NCBI RefSeq assembly: GCF_024519725.1
Contig: NZ_JALJRK010000010.1
Location: 29,742 to 93,741, forward strand
DNA: 64,000 nucleotides
Source of the DNA: Microvirga sp. Mcv34
Lineage (GTDB): Bacteria > Pseudomonadota > Alphaproteobacteria > Rhizobiales > Beijerinckiaceae
Reading direction: 5' to 3'
Made by a program: the position numbers and the translations under genes. Shown piece after piece: positions 18,483 through 29,207 of this stretch (the stretch's first letter is position 1; every line of letters begins with the position of its first letter). The notes beneath the pieces were generated by a model. That model worked only from the letters and a program-made list of their open reading frames with translations, was not told where the DNA came from and did no database searches.

Positions 18483-19337
18483 TCAGGCGACGGGAGGCGG
18501 CTCGGCGCCGGATGGGGACGGGGTCGTCCCGGCGGCACCTGAATCGTCCTGGCGGTCCAGCTTGCGATACCGCATCACGCTGACCGGGATCGTCGCCAGG
18601 AAGGTGACCGTGATCAGGCTCAGCATCTCCCAGGGGAAGCTGATGAGAAGGCCGAAGGCCGCGACCGACAGAACGAAGATCGGCAGAACCCATTGGCGCG
18701 GCACATACTTGCCCATGGTCTTTCCCGAATAGGTCGGGATGGTCGAGACCATGAGGAAAGCCACCCCGACCACATAGACGAGGATGACGGGGCCGACGGA
18801 AGAATCCTGAATCGGAATGCCGAGGAACGACAGGTAAAGCGGCAGCAGGGCGCACATGGCCCCCATCGGGGCCGCCATGCCCACGAAGAAGTTCTTCTTC
18901 CATTCGGGTCGGTTCGGATCGTCGATCATGACGTTGAACCGCGCCAGCCGAAGGGCCGCCGCGATGGCGAGCACGATGGAGCCGATCCACCCGACGCGTC
19001 CCAGCTCGTGCAGGACGAAGCTGTAGATGATGAGCGCCGGGGTGACGCCGAAATTCAGGAAGTCCGCCAGGGAGTCGAGCTCCGCGCCGAACCGGGAGGT
19101 CCCCTTCAGCAGGCGGGCGATCCGCCCGTCGACCCCATCCAGGAAGGCGGCCACGATCACCGCCACCACGGCCCGCTCGTATTGCCCGTCGAAGGCCAGC
19201 CGGATGGCCCAGAGCCCCAGGCATAGGGCGATCAGGGTGATGATATTGGGGGCGATCATCCGGAAGGGAACCGGCTTGAAGAGGCGCTTGCGCGGCTCGT
19301 TCGGGTCCGGAGCGAAGGGCGGGAAAAGGTCACTCAT
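18483..19337 (-). CDS. pssA: CDP-diacylglycerol-serine O-phosphatidyltransferase PssA
   Basis: 284 residues with about eight hydrophobic helices. The CDP-alcohol phosphotransferase signature DGRIAR...G...D...D is complete in DGVDGRIARLLKG, SRFGAELDSLAD. It joins serine to CDP-diacylglycerol at the inner membrane, giving phosphatidylserine, which the product of psd just upstream converts to phosphatidylethanolamine. The pssA-psd pairing on one strand is standard in Rhizobiales. The psd-pssA gap here is 186 bases and carries a palindromic repeat, which may lie in the transcript. The C-terminus is Pro/Gly-rich (GAAGTTPSPSGAEPPPVA). Confidence 0.95.
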   Translation of the reverse strand: MSDLFPPFAPDPNEPRKRLFKPVPFRMIAPNIITLIALCLGLWAIRLAFDGQYERAVVAVIVAAFLDGVDGRIARLLKGTSRFGAELDSLADFLNFGVTPALIIYSFVLHELGRVGWIGSIVLAIAAALRLARFNVMIDDPNRPEWKKNFFVGMAAPMGAMCALLPLYLSFLGIPIQDSSVGPVILVYVVGVAFLMVSTIPTYSGKTMGKYVPRQWVLPIFVLSVAAFGLLISFPWEMLSLITVTFLATIPVSVMRYRKLDRQDDSGAAGTTPSPSGAEPPPVA

Positions 19338-19348
19338 GGCACCAACCT

Positions 19349-19399
19349 AGCGCATCGGGCGGAAAAGTGGATCGGGTTTTCCGCCTTGAGCGATGCGCT
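19349..19399. repeat. dispersed palindromic element, family 1
   Basis: An outer arm AGCGCATCG...CGATGCGCT and inner arm GGCGGAAAAGTGG...GGTTTTCCGCC share the core and nesting of the element at 17566-17616. It lies between psd and pssA, so it could form a hairpin in their shared transcript. Confidence 0.7.
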
Positions 19400-19523
19400 C
19401 ATCAAGAGGAGAGCGGCAAGCAGAGCTGGGCCGTTTGCGCCTGACGGAAAAGCACAAACCGCGCAAACGGTTCCGCCCGACTACCCGCCGGGAAGGGCTG
19501 TTCCCCCGGCGGGCGAGAGGCCA

Positions 19524-20225
19524 TCAGCCCACGCGGTATTGGCGCGCGGGCTCGTTGGCAGTCAGGTCCGCCAGGACCGTCTCGCCGGCCACTGCCGTCT
19601 GGCCGAGGCCCACGAGGACCTGGGCGTTGAGCGGCACGAAGATGTCGAGGCGCGAGCCGAACCGGATGAGGCCGAAGCGCTCGCCGGTGCTCAGATGTTC
19701 GCCCACCTTCACGAAGGACACGATGCGCCGGGCCACGAGGCCGGCGATCTGCACGACGCCGATCTTGGTGCCCGCCGTCTCGATCACGAGGGCATTGCGC
19801 TCGTTATCCTCGCTCGCCTTGTCCAGCTCCGCATTCAGGAAGAGGCCCGGCGTATAGAGAATCTGGGCGATCCGGCCCGTGACGGGCGAGCGGTTCACAT
19901 GGCAGTCGAACACGTTCATGAAAACCGAGATGCGGGTCATCGGCTCGGGCGGAAGGTCCAGTTCGGCCGGCGGCACGGCGGTGGTGATGAGGTTCACCCG
20001 GCCGTCGGCCGGGGAGACCACAAGGCCTTCCCGGATCGGCGTCACGCGCGGAGGATCGCGGAAGAAGTAGCAGACCCACACGGTCAGGATCGCGCCGATC
20101 CAGCCGAGCGGCGACCAGAGCCACGCCAGGACGATCGTCGCAAACAGCGCGATCAGAATGAAGGGATAGCCCTCCTTGTGGATCGGCACGAAGATGCGGC
20201 GCATCGATTCCAGGATATCGGTCAT
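19524..20225 (-). CDS. psd: phosphatidylserine decarboxylase proenzyme (type II)
   Basis: 233 residues, the short form found in Alphaproteobacteria. One or two N-terminal membrane helices ([30 protein letters not shown]) lead to the catalytic part with [20 protein letters not shown] and the self-cleavage site in [11 protein letters not shown]. Cleavage before that serine generates the pyruvoyl cofactor. The enzyme makes phosphatidylethanolamine from phosphatidylserine at the inner membrane. Next to pssA as expected. The start [12 protein letters not shown] has no strong ribosome-binding site. Confidence 0.95.
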   Translation of the reverse strand: MTDILESMRRIFVPIHKEGYPFILIALFATIVLAWLWSPLGWIGAILTVWVCYFFRDPPRVTPIREGLVVSPADGRVNLITTAVPPAELDLPPEPMTRISVFMNVFDCHVNRSPVTGRIAQILYTPGLFLNAELDKASEDNERNALVIETAGTKIGVVQIAGLVARRIVSFVKVGEHLSTGERFGLIRFGSRLDIFVPLNAQVLVGLGQTAVAGETVLADLTANEPARQYRVG

Positions 20226-20282
20226 CGTTTATCAAGCCTTAAGAGCGTTCATCTGGGGGATGGCAGGCGAAAGAGCTTTTTG

Positions 20283-22196
20283 TCAACCTGCCACGCTCTC
20301 GGGGCTGCGTTCCTCCTCCTCGGCCCGCTTGAGGGTTTCGCGGGCCTGATCCGCCTCGCGCTGGCGGTTCCACATGGCGGCATAGACCCCGCCGAGGCTC
20401 AGCAGGCTCGCATGGTTGCCGCGCTCGACCACCCGGCCCTGGTCGAGGACGATGATCTCGTCGGCTCCGATGACTGTGGACAACCGATGGGCGATGACCA
20501 GGGTGGTTCGTCCGCGGCTGACCCGGTCGAGGGCGTCCTGGATCTCCTTCTCGGTGAAAGTGTCGAGGGCCGAGGTCGCCTCGTCGAGCACCAGGATCGG
20601 CGGCGCCTTGAGGATCGTGCGGGCGATGGCCACGCGCTGCTTCTCGCCCCCTGAGAGCTTCAGGCCGCGCTCACCCACCGGCGTGTCGTAGCCCTCCGGC
20701 AGGAGTCCGATGAAGCGGTCGATCTGGGCGAGGCGCGCGGCCTCCCTCACCTCTTCCGGGGTCGCGTCCCAGCGGCCGTACTGGATGTTGTAGCCGATGG
20801 TGTCGTTGAAGAGCACCGTATCCTGCGGAACCATGCCGATGACCTTCCGCAAGGAGGCCTGCTGTACCTCGGCGACGTTCTGCCCGTCGATCAGGATGCG
20901 CCCACTGGTGGGCTCGTAGAAGCGGAACAGGAGGCGCGAGATGGTCGATTTGCCCGCGCCCGATGGTCCGACGATCGCCACCGTATGGCCCGCCGGCACC
21001 TCGAAGCTCACCCCCTTGAGGATCGGACGCTCAGGGATGTAGGAGAAATGCACGTCCTCGAAGCGCACGACGCCCTCGGCCACTTGGAGCGGCTTGGCGC
21101 CGGGCCTATCCTGGATCTCGGGATTGCGCTCGATGATCGCGAACATGTCGTCGATGTCGATGAGAGCCTGTTTGATCTCACGATAGAGCATGCCCATGAA
21201 GTTCAGCGGGATATAGAGCTGAACCAGCATGGCGTTGACGAGCACGAAGCTGCCGATCGAGGCGCGCCCCGCCATGATGTCCCGCGCCGCCAGAACCATG
21301 ACGATGGCCATGCCGATGGAGAAGATCACAGCCTGGCCGGCATTGAGCACGGCGAGCGACGTATAGGTCTGGGTCGAGGCTTTCTCGTAGCGCTCCATGG
21401 AGCGGTCGTAGCGCGCGGCCTCCCGCTGCTCGGCGCCGAAATACTTCACCGTCTCGTAGTTCAGGAGGGAATCGACCGCCTTGGTGTTCGCGTCCGTATC
21501 GGAATCGTTCATCTGCTTGCGGATCGAGATCCGCCATTGGGTCGCTTTATAGGTATAGGCGAGATAAACGACCACCATCGCGAAGACGACGGCGGAATAG
21601 ACCCAGTTGAACTCCCAGGCGAGCAGTCCGAGCACGAGGATGAACTCGAGGATCGTCGGGACGAGGGTGAGCACCATGAGGCGCGACAGCTCCTCGATGC
21701 CCTCGCGGCCGCGCTCCAGAACGCGGGTCAGGCCGCCGGTCTTGCGTTCCAGGTGGAAGCGCAACGACAGGCGGTGCATATGCTCGAAGGTCTGCAGCGC
21801 GAGATTGCGCACCGCATGCATGGCGACCTTGGCGAAGAGGCCGTCGCGCATCTGGGTCAGCACCGCCATGAGGATGCGTGTGACGCCATAGATCGCGGTC
21901 AGCAGGATCGGCGCCTTCCAGAGCCAGGAGCCCGAGGTGGCGGCCGCTTCGACGCCCTGGCCCGCGCTGCCCGTCACGGCCACGAGAGCGTCCGTCGCCC
22001 ATTTGAAGGCGAAGGGCGTGACCATGGTGACGCCCTTCGCCACCAGCAGGAGACCGAAGGCCAGGAAGACCCGTCGCTGGAGATCGGGCCTGCCATGGGG
22101 CCAGAGATAGGGCCAGAGTTTCGTCCAGGTGGCAGCCAAGCCGTTGGGCTTTGACGCAGCAGCGCTCGTCGTCGGGACGGCGGTGGAGGGAGGCAT
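20283..22196 (-). CDS. Atm1-type ABC exporter (ATPase and permease fused)
   Basis: 637 residues: an N-terminal six-helix transmembrane domain (~residues 40-330) and a C-terminal nucleotide-binding domain. Walker A GPSGAGKST, signature LSGGEKQRVAIAR and Walker B ILVLDEATSALD are all intact, as is the H-loop IAHRLST. The sequence WPYLWPHGRPDLQRRVFLAF is characteristic of the ABCB7/Atm1/HMT1 group. Those homodimeric exporters move glutathione-linked sulfur or metal species; bacterial Atm1 exports glutathione-metal conjugates. A glutathione reductase is encoded elsewhere in the window, but no operon links them. Ends in an acidic tail. Confidence 0.92.
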   Translation of the reverse strand: MPPSTAVPTTSAAASKPNGLAATWTKLWPYLWPHGRPDLQRRVFLAFGLLLVAKGVTMVTPFAFKWATDALVAVTGSAGQGVEAAATSGSWLWKAPILLTAIYGVTRILMAVLTQMRDGLFAKVAMHAVRNLALQTFEHMHRLSLRFHLERKTGGLTRVLERGREGIEELSRLMVLTLVPTILEFILVLGLLAWEFNWVYSAVVFAMVVVYLAYTYKATQWRISIRKQMNDSDTDANTKAVDSLLNYETVKYFGAEQREAARYDRSMERYEKASTQTYTSLAVLNAGQAVIFSIGMAIVMVLAARDIMAGRASIGSFVLVNAMLVQLYIPLNFMGMLYREIKQALIDIDDMFAIIERNPEIQDRPGAKPLQVAEGVVRFEDVHFSYIPERPILKGVSFEVPAGHTVAIVGPSGAGKSTISRLLFRFYEPTSGRILIDGQNVAEVQQASLRKVIGMVPQDTVLFNDTIGYNIQYGRWDATPEEVREAARLAQIDRFIGLLPEGYDTPVGERGLKLSGGEKQRVAIARTILKAPPILVLDEATSALDTFTEKEIQDALDRVSRGRTTLVIAHRLSTVIGADEIIVLDQGRVVERGNHASLLSLGGVYAAMWNRQREADQARETLKRAEEEERSPESVAG

Positions 22197-22301
22197 ACGC
22201 GAGAATCCAATCGAAGTGTCGGACCTCGATATAGGCGATCATCGGGATGAATTCACCCCAAGTCTGTCATTGTTCTAACTTATGCGGCCCGTCCGAGAGC
22301 T

Positions 22302-23615
22302 TCAGTTGCTCTTCGGCTCCTGATCGCCCGGCAGGACGAAGACCTGACCCGGATAGATCAGGTTCGGATTTCTGATCTGCTCCTGGTTCGCCCCGTAGAT
22401 CACCGTATAGCGCAGGCCCTTGCCGTAGATCCTCTGGCTGATGCGCCAGAGGTTGTCGCCGCGGGACACGATGGTGGTGTTGATGTTCGGGACCACGACC
22501 GTTCCGGCGCTGGCCATCTGCCCTTCAGGCAGAGCGGAGGCGAGCTCGCGGGAGGTCTGAGCCCGAGAGGATGGCTGGGCGGCCGATGCCGGGACCTGAG
22601 GCTGAGCGGAGGCCACCTGGACAGGCACGTTGAAGCCCACCTCGGCCCGGGACCTGACCTGCCCCGAGACAGGATCCACGTCGTCGAGCCGGATCCGGTA
22701 ATCGCCGGGCTTCACGCCGTTGCCGATCGAGAAGGACACCTTGCCGTCGCCGCCCGCTCCGCCCGGAGCGATGAAGCTCTCGTTGAGATAGAGGCGCACG
22801 GTCGCGCCCGGTGCCGACTGGCCGGACACGAAAAGCTTCCCCTCCTCCGCCTCGACGGTCACGATCTTGATCTCGGGCCGTGGGGCCGGCTGCGAGGAAG
22901 CGCCCGAGGGAGCCGCCGGGGCGGCGGGCGTCGCGCTCGCCTGCTGCTGTGCCGCCGGCTGACCGGGCTGCGGCGCGGCTGGAGGCGTCTCGGCCGTTTT
23001 CGCATCGAGCTTGGTTTCGGCCTTGGGCTCCTCGGCCACCTTGGCAGGCGGCTCGGGGTTCGACAGGACTACCGTCGGCTTGTCCGGAGCCGTCAGGGTC
23101 ACGAGCGGCCGAGTCTTGGGGTCGGTGATGACCACCGTCACGCTCTGGGACGAGCGCTGGCGGGTGCCGTCCGGCGCGATGGATTGCAGGACCACCAGAT
23201 GGGAGCCCGGCGGCAGGGGCGGTGGCACGATGGCGAAAAGGCCCGAGGCGTCGGCCGCGGCGCGGGCGTGAACCTGGTCGCCGCGCAGCAATTCGATGGT
23301 AGCGCCGGGGGCCGCGCGCCCCGCGATCACGCTCTCGCCGTCCGGCTCGACCCGCACAAGATCGAAGGAGGGGGCGACTGGACCGTCCTTGGGCTTCGCG
23401 GCCGGGTCCTCGCCGGGAGCGGGCGGCTTGGCCGCAGCCTGCTGGTTGGAGGCTGCCTGGGATGCGGAAGATGGCTGGGCGGGCAAGGCCGTCTGCGCCG
23501 AATCCGACCGGCCGGTCCAGGACCAGTAAAGCACTCCGAGAAGAACTGCGACAACGGCTGCAGCGGCAACGCCGAGCAACGCGATTGTACCTTTTATTTC
23601 CTTCGGACCCGCCAT
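22302..23615 (-). CDS. membrane-anchored LysM peptidoglycan-binding protein
   Basis: 437 residues from MAGPKEIKGTI at 23615, preferred over the ATG 11 codons upstream because it begins just before the membrane helix (IALLGVAAAAVVAVLLGVLYW). A long Pro/Ala/Gln-rich linker is broken by two Ig-like beta segments (VIAGRAAPGATIELLRGD and LFVSGQSAPGATVRLYLN), which resemble each other. The C-terminal LysM domain (TIVSRGDNLWRISQRIYG ... LIYPGQVFVLPG) binds peptidoglycan. It probably sits in the periplasm, tethered to the inner membrane. Many Rhizobiales carry the same layout, but no function is established. Stands alone, divergent from the LOG-family gene. Confidence 0.88.
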   Translation of the reverse strand: MAGPKEIKGTIALLGVAAAAVVAVLLGVLYWSWTGRSDSAQTALPAQPSSASQAASNQQAAAKPPAPGEDPAAKPKDGPVAPSFDLVRVEPDGESVIAGRAAPGATIELLRGDQVHARAAADASGLFAIVPPPLPPGSHLVVLQSIAPDGTRQRSSQSVTVVITDPKTRPLVTLTAPDKPTVVLSNPEPPAKVAEEPKAETKLDAKTAETPPAAPQPGQPAAQQQASATPAAPAAPSGASSQPAPRPEIKIVTVEAEEGKLFVSGQSAPGATVRLYLNESFIAPGGAGGDGKVSFSIGNGVKPGDYRIRLDDVDPVSGQVRSRAEVGFNVPVQVASAQPQVPASAAQPSSRAQTSRELASALPEGQMASAGTVVVPNINTTIVSRGDNLWRISQRIYGKGLRYTVIYGANQEQIRNPNLIYPGQVFVLPGDQEPKSN

Positions 23616-23694
23616 GGTGCTTTTCTCGAACGCGGCACTTTCGTGCATTTAAACCGTTTATCTTTCAAAAGGCTACGGCCATAAAGGACAATTA

Positions 23695-24351
23695 ATGCTT
23701 CACGACTCAGCCCGGGAGGCTCCCCGCCTCTCCAGAATAGACATGTCATCCATTAAACCGATCAAATCCATTTGCGTTTACTGCGGCTCCGGTTTCGGGG
23801 ACGACCCCGTTTTCGCGGAGAATGCGGCCGTATTGGGCCGTTCCATGGCCGAACAGGGAATCAATCTGGTCTATGGCGGCGGGAATGTCGGCCTCATGGG
23901 CACGGTGGCCCAGTCCGTGCTCGACCACGGCGGTTATGTCACAGGGATCATTCCCGACTTCCTGAAGTCCCGCGAGAGGCTCCTCGACGACGTACAGGAA
24001 ACCATCGTCGTGCCCGACATGCACACGCGCAAGCGCCTGATGTTCGAAAAGGCCGACGCCTTCGTGGCCCTGCCGGGTGGTATCGGGACCCTCGAAGAGC
24101 TCGTCGAGCAGATGACCTGGTCCCAGCTCGGCCAGCACACCAAGCCTATCCTGATGCTGAGCACGAAGGGCTTCTGGAAGCCCCTGCTCACCCTGATCGC
24201 TCACATGCGCGAACAGGGCTTCATCCGTCCGGGCCTCGAGCTCAACTACCTGGTGGCCGAGCGGGTCGAAGAGGTTATCCCCATGCTTGAGAATGCCGCG
24301 CGCCGGATCGGGATCGTCAGTCACGAAGACGAGATCGAGACGCGGTTTTAG
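23695..24351 (+). CDS. LOG-family protein (TIGR00730), putative nucleoside 5'-monophosphate phosphoribohydrolase
   Basis: 218 residues of a Rossmann fold. The hallmarks are ICVYCGSGFGDD near the N-terminus and the catalytic PGGIGTLEEL, with an Arg before it (MHTRKRLMFEKADAFVALPGG). Plant and some bacterial LOG proteins release cytokinin bases from riboside monophosphates; others are AMP nucleosidase-like or act in nucleotide salvage. The start at 23695 has AAGGA 7 bases upstream; a start at 23743 (MSSIKPIKSIC) would fit the conserved length better and remains possible. Monocistronic; divergent from the LysM gene. Confidence 0.9.
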   Translation: MLHDSAREAPRLSRIDMSSIKPIKSICVYCGSGFGDDPVFAENAAVLGRSMAEQGINLVYGGGNVGLMGTVAQSVLDHGGYVTGIIPDFLKSRERLLDDVQETIVVPDMHTRKRLMFEKADAFVALPGGIGTLEELVEQMTWSQLGQHTKPILMLSTKGFWKPLLTLIAHMREQGFIRPGLELNYLVAERVEEVIPMLENAARRIGIVSHEDEIETRF

Positions 24352-24357
24352 CCCCTG

Positions 24358-24807
24358 CTATCCTGCGCGGGACAGCACAAGCCCGCCCAGGATCATGCCT
24401 GCCGCGACGAGCCGTTGCCAGGTGATCGCCTGGACAGGAAGGCCGAAAGCACCCACGGCGTCGAGGACCAGCGCGGCCACCACCTGTCCCAGAATGAGAG
24501 CCGCCACCGTGCTGACCACGCCGAGCTGCGGCACTCCCCAGATCACGACCGCGACGTAGAACGCGCCCAGAAAGCCGCCGAGCCATGACCACCAGGGCGC
24601 CGCAGCCATGCCGCTGCCGGACGGCCAGGAGCCCCGGACGACGCTGATCGCCGCCAGGACGACGAAGCCGATTCCGAACGAGATGCAGGCCGCCAGGATC
24701 GGGTCGCCGAGCGAGCGCGCCAGGGCAGCGTTGATGGGAGCCTGAGACGCGAGGAAGACGCCGCCGAGAAGGATTCCGAGGAGCGGCAGCAGGATCGAGA
24801 TGTTCAT
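24358..24807 (-). CDS. DMT-superfamily membrane protein, DUF606/YdcZ type
   Basis: 149 residues with about five hydrophobic helices (ILLPLLGILLGGVFLASQ, ILAACISFGIGFVVLAA, and others). The pattern NAALARSLGDPILAACISF is typical of DUF606 proteins, half-size members of the drug/metabolite transporter superfamily that act as pairs or homodimers. Substrate unknown. Start at MNISILLPLL is chosen because the preceding 19 residues of the open frame are polar and unconserved. A palindrome (24898-24915) upstream may be an operator. Convergent with the LOG gene, 6 bases apart. Confidence 0.83.
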   Translation of the reverse strand: MNISILLPLLGILLGGVFLASQAPINAALARSLGDPILAACISFGIGFVVLAAISVVRGSWPSGSGMAAAPWWSWLGGFLGAFYVAVVIWGVPQLGVVSTVAALILGQVVAALVLDAVGAFGLPVQAITWQRLVAAGMILGGLVLSRAG

Positions 24808-24897
24808 GGGAATACCGGTTGGAAGAACGACCGCCTTCTGTATCGCGGCGTCAGTTTCGATCAATGGAAACGCAAGCTCCGGCCTTGGCCGACGGCA

Positions 24898-24915
24898 TGA
24901 CCTGAATGCAGGTCA
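24898..24915. promoter_or_regulatory. possible operator palindrome
   Basis: TGACCTG-AATG-CAGGTCA is a perfect 7-bp inverted repeat about 90 bases upstream of the DUF606 gene, in its likely promoter region. It could be a repressor site; no regulator gene is adjacent. Alternatively it is just a hairpin, since GGCAAGCTTTTT follows on the plus strand. Confidence 0.3.
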
Positions 24916-25046
24916 GGCAAGCTTTTTAAAGGGGTTTGTGGCCGATGAATATCGCAAATGTGATTTCCATCCCCGCATTTGAACCAAACTCGCAGTCCAA
25001 ATTGTCAATCGATACTAATCTCCGACCTTATCGACAGGAGATGGTC

Positions 25047-25400
25047 ATGAAGAAGTCCCTCTTCCTTATCGCGACATGCGGGCTGGTATCGGGATATCTT
25101 TCATCCGCCCAGGCCCAGGACGTCAACCTCGACTGCACGGCCGTTCCGGACTCGCTGACTTACTACTGCAACCATCGCGACCAGTTCGGCAAGAACGGCC
25201 CGACCACCACGATGAATCCATACGACCCGGATGTCCCGGGTGTCGCGGCGCCGCTGTCGACCGGCAGCGTCGCAGGAACGATGCCGCAGGCGGGCACGGC
25301 GCAAGCGCACGCAGCTCTCTGCACCCAGAGGTTCCGGACCTACGATCCGAGCTCGAACACCTACATGGGAAGCGACGGCCACCGGCACGTGTGTCGCTGA
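25047..25400 (+). CDS. secreted BA14K-like protein
   Basis: 117 residues. ATG at 25047 has AGGAG 6 bases upstream; the ATG at 25041 is too close to it. A signal peptide (MKKSLFLIATCGLVSGYLSS, cleaved near AQAQD) precedes a soluble region with four cysteines. The C-terminal 25 residues (CTQRFRTYDPSSNTYMGSD, then HRHVC) match the end of BA14K proteins, which are small immunoreactive or lectin-like proteins of Rhizobiales. The remainder, with a Gly/Ala/Thr-rich middle, is not recognised. Likely periplasmic or outer surface. Convergent with citramalate synthase. Confidence 0.8.
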   Translation: MKKSLFLIATCGLVSGYLSSAQAQDVNLDCTAVPDSLTYYCNHRDQFGKNGPTTTMNPYDPDVPGVAAPLSTGSVAGTMPQAGTAQAHAALCTQRFRTYDPSSNTYMGSDGHRHVCR

Positions 25401-25436
25401 ACGACGGGAGCGGGAGCGTCACCGCGCTCCCCTTCG

Positions 25437-27032
25437 TCACAGCGAGGCCTTGCTCCGCAAGAGCTTGTAGACCATCGAGTCCGTCAGCGCTTGGAACGAG
25501 GCGTCGATGATGTTGGCCGACACGCCGATCGTCGTCCAGCGCTCGCCGGAGCCGTCGGTGAACTCGATCAGCACGCGCGTTACCGCATCCGAGCCGCCCT
25601 GGTAGATGCGGACCTTATAGTCGACCAGCTCCAGGTCCTGGATCAGGTGCTGGTACTTGCCCAGATCCTTGCGCAGCGCGACATCGAGCGCGTTCACGGG
25701 GCCGTTGCCCTCTGCGGCGGAAATCAGCACCTCGTCGCCCACGCGCACCTTCACGATGGCTTCCGAGGCGGTGACGAGTTCGCCGACCGCGTTGAAGCGG
25801 CGCTCCACGTTGACGGAGAACCGCTCCACGTCGAAGAAGGCCGGCACTTCGCCGAGCATGCGCTTGACCAGCACGTAGAAGGACGCGTCCGCGCCCTCGA
25901 ACGCGAAGCCCTGCGCCTCCTTGCGCTTGACCTCGTCGAGCACGCGCGCGATGCGTGGGTCGCCCTTTTCGAGTGTGAAGCCGCAGCGCTTCAACTCGGC
26001 GAGAATGTTCGACTGGCCGCCCTGGTCCGACACCAGAACCTTTCGCGCATTGCCGACGATCTCCGGCTCCACGTGCTCGTAGGTGTGAGGATCCTTGAGC
26101 ACGGCCGAGGCATGGATGCCCGCCTTCGTGGCGAAGGCGCTCGCGCCCACGAAAGGCGCGTGGCGGTTCGGCTGCCGGTTGAGGATCTCGTCCACCTGCC
26201 GGGAGACATGAGTGAGGCCGCTCAATGCCTCGTCCGTCACGCCGAGTTCAAAGCGGGACGCATAGCCGTCCTTCAGCTTCAGTGCGCCGATGAGCGTGAT
26301 GAGATTGGCGTTGCCGCAGCGCTCGCCGAGGCCGTTGAGCGTGCCTTGGATGTGGCGCGCGCCCGCTTCCACGGCCGCAAGGGAATTCGCGACCGCGCAG
26401 CCGCAATCGTCATGGGCATGGATGCCGATATGCGATCCCGGCACGACCGACGTCACCTCTGTGACGATCGCGCTCACCTCGTGGGGCAGCGTGCCGCCGT
26501 TGGTGTCGCAGAGCACGATCCAGCGCGCCCCGGCCTCATAGGCCGTCTTCACGCAGGACAGAGCGTATTCGGGATTGGCCTTGTAGCCGTCGAAGAAATG
26601 CTCGCAATCGACGAGAACTTCACGCCCCCTGGCGCGCGCCGCTTCGACGCTCTCATGGATGCCCCCGAGGTTTTCCTCCAGCGAGGTCTCGAGAGCCACG
26701 CGCACATGGTAATCCCAGGATTTCGCCACGAAGCAGATCGCATCGGCCTGTGCTTCGAGCAGTGCCGCGACGCCGGGATCGTTGGAGACCGAACGGCCCG
26801 CCCGCTTGGTCATGCCGAAGGCTGTGAACTTGGCGTTCTTCGTGCGCTTCTCGGAAAAGAATGTCGTGTCGAGCGGGTTCGCCCCCGGATAGCCGCCTTC
26901 CACGTAGTCGATGCCGAGCTTGTCGAGGAGAGCCGCAATCGCCTTCTTGTCGTCGAGGGAGAAATCCACGCCGGTGGTCTGTGCGCCGTCGCGCAGGGTC
27001 GTGTCGAAAAGGGTGATGCGTTCGCGGCTCAT
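25437..27032 (-). CDS. cimA: (R)-citramalate synthase
   Basis: 531 residues. The start MSRERITLFDTTLRDGAQT at 27032 overlaps the upstream GNAT stop as ATGA. The HMGL-like catalytic barrel carries the FDTTLRDGAQ signature, and the metal-binding HAHDDCGCAVAN lies further on. The C-terminal LeuA dimer/regulatory domain ends at TDSMVYKLLRSKASL. CimA condenses pyruvate and acetyl-CoA to citramalate, a threonine-independent route to 2-ketobutyrate for isoleucine; the DUF-type long form in Alphaproteobacteria is annotated this way. The paralogous alternative, 2-isopropylmalate synthase, is less likely given GGYPGANPLDTTFF. Probably co-transcribed with the acetyltransferase. Confidence 0.92.
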   Translation of the reverse strand: MSRERITLFDTTLRDGAQTTGVDFSLDDKKAIAALLDKLGIDYVEGGYPGANPLDTTFFSEKRTKNAKFTAFGMTKRAGRSVSNDPGVAALLEAQADAICFVAKSWDYHVRVALETSLEENLGGIHESVEAARARGREVLVDCEHFFDGYKANPEYALSCVKTAYEAGARWIVLCDTNGGTLPHEVSAIVTEVTSVVPGSHIGIHAHDDCGCAVANSLAAVEAGARHIQGTLNGLGERCGNANLITLIGALKLKDGYASRFELGVTDEALSGLTHVSRQVDEILNRQPNRHAPFVGASAFATKAGIHASAVLKDPHTYEHVEPEIVGNARKVLVSDQGGQSNILAELKRCGFTLEKGDPRIARVLDEVKRKEAQGFAFEGADASFYVLVKRMLGEVPAFFDVERFSVNVERRFNAVGELVTASEAIVKVRVGDEVLISAAEGNGPVNALDVALRKDLGKYQHLIQDLELVDYKVRIYQGGSDAVTRVLIEFTDGSGERWTTIGVSANIIDASFQALTDSMVYKLLRSKASL

Positions 27033-27538
27033 GACGACAATTTCCTGTCTTCCTGCGGGGCCAGACGCTTTTCCATGGTGGTGGTGGCGAGCCATTCGTC
27101 GCCGAGCGGCATCGTGTTGCGGCGCTGCGGCTGGAAGCCCTGCTTCTGGAAGAACGGCAGCGCGTTGTCGCTGACCTCCGCCACGAGACGGGGAGCCCCG
27201 CGCGCGCCGGCGAGCTTCTCGACGGCATCGTAGAGCATGGTGCCGATCCCCTGCCCGGCCGCGGCGGGATGCACGTAGAACAGGTCGATCAGCTCATTGT
27301 CCTTGAGCGCGATGAAGCCGACCGGAGAGCCCTCCACGGTGGCGATCAGCGTGAGGCTCTGCGTCAGCCTCTGGGCGAAGGCATCATCCTCGGCGCGCGC
27401 GATCCAGGCTTCCTGCTGGCTCTCGCTGTAATCCTCGCCCGTCAGTTCCGCGATGCTCTCCTCGTAGATGTCCACGAGGACCGGCAGGTCCGCCGGCAGG
27501 AAGGGACGAAGTCCCGGTTTCGGCAATGCCTGTCCCAT
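27029..27538 (-). CDS. GNAT-family N-acetyltransferase
   Basis: 169 residues. The acetyl-CoA binding motif A is visible in VHPAAAGQGIGTMLYDAVEKLA, and the late beta-bulge region in LVAEVSDNALPFFQKQGF. The N-terminus PGLRPFLPADLPVLVDIYEES is the usual first strand and helix. It transfers an acetyl group to an unknown amine. Its stop overlaps cimA by four bases, so it is the first gene of a two-gene unit, but a metabolic link to citramalate is not evident. Confidence 0.9.
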   Translation of the reverse strand: MGQALPKPGLRPFLPADLPVLVDIYEESIAELTGEDYSESQQEAWIARAEDDAFAQRLTQSLTLIATVEGSPVGFIALKDNELIDLFYVHPAAAGQGIGTMLYDAVEKLAGARGAPRLVAEVSDNALPFFQKQGFQPQRRNTMPLGDEWLATTTMEKRLAPQEDRKLSS

Positions 27539-27572
27539 CAGCGCGCCCTTCCTTCAACCGAACCACAACATA

Positions 27573-27661
27573 CGTCATGGCCGCACTCGTTGCGGCCATC
27601 CACGTCATGGAGCCTCACCGTCGCAAAGGCGTGGATCCCCGGGACAAGCCCGGGGATGACG
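27573..27661. repeat. dispersed intergenic palindrome, family 2 (GGCCAT type)
   Basis: Two nested hairpins are GTCATGGCCGCA...TGCGGCCATCCACG and GTGGATCCCCGGG...CCCGGGGATGACG. Related units with a GTCATGGCCGG or CCCCGGACTTGATCCGGGG core occur at 33690, 35597, 36052, 37591, 49979 and 52356. Confidence 0.65.
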
Positions 27662-27680
27662 TTGGAGGATGCGATGACGT

Positions 27681-29207
<1,527 letters not shown>

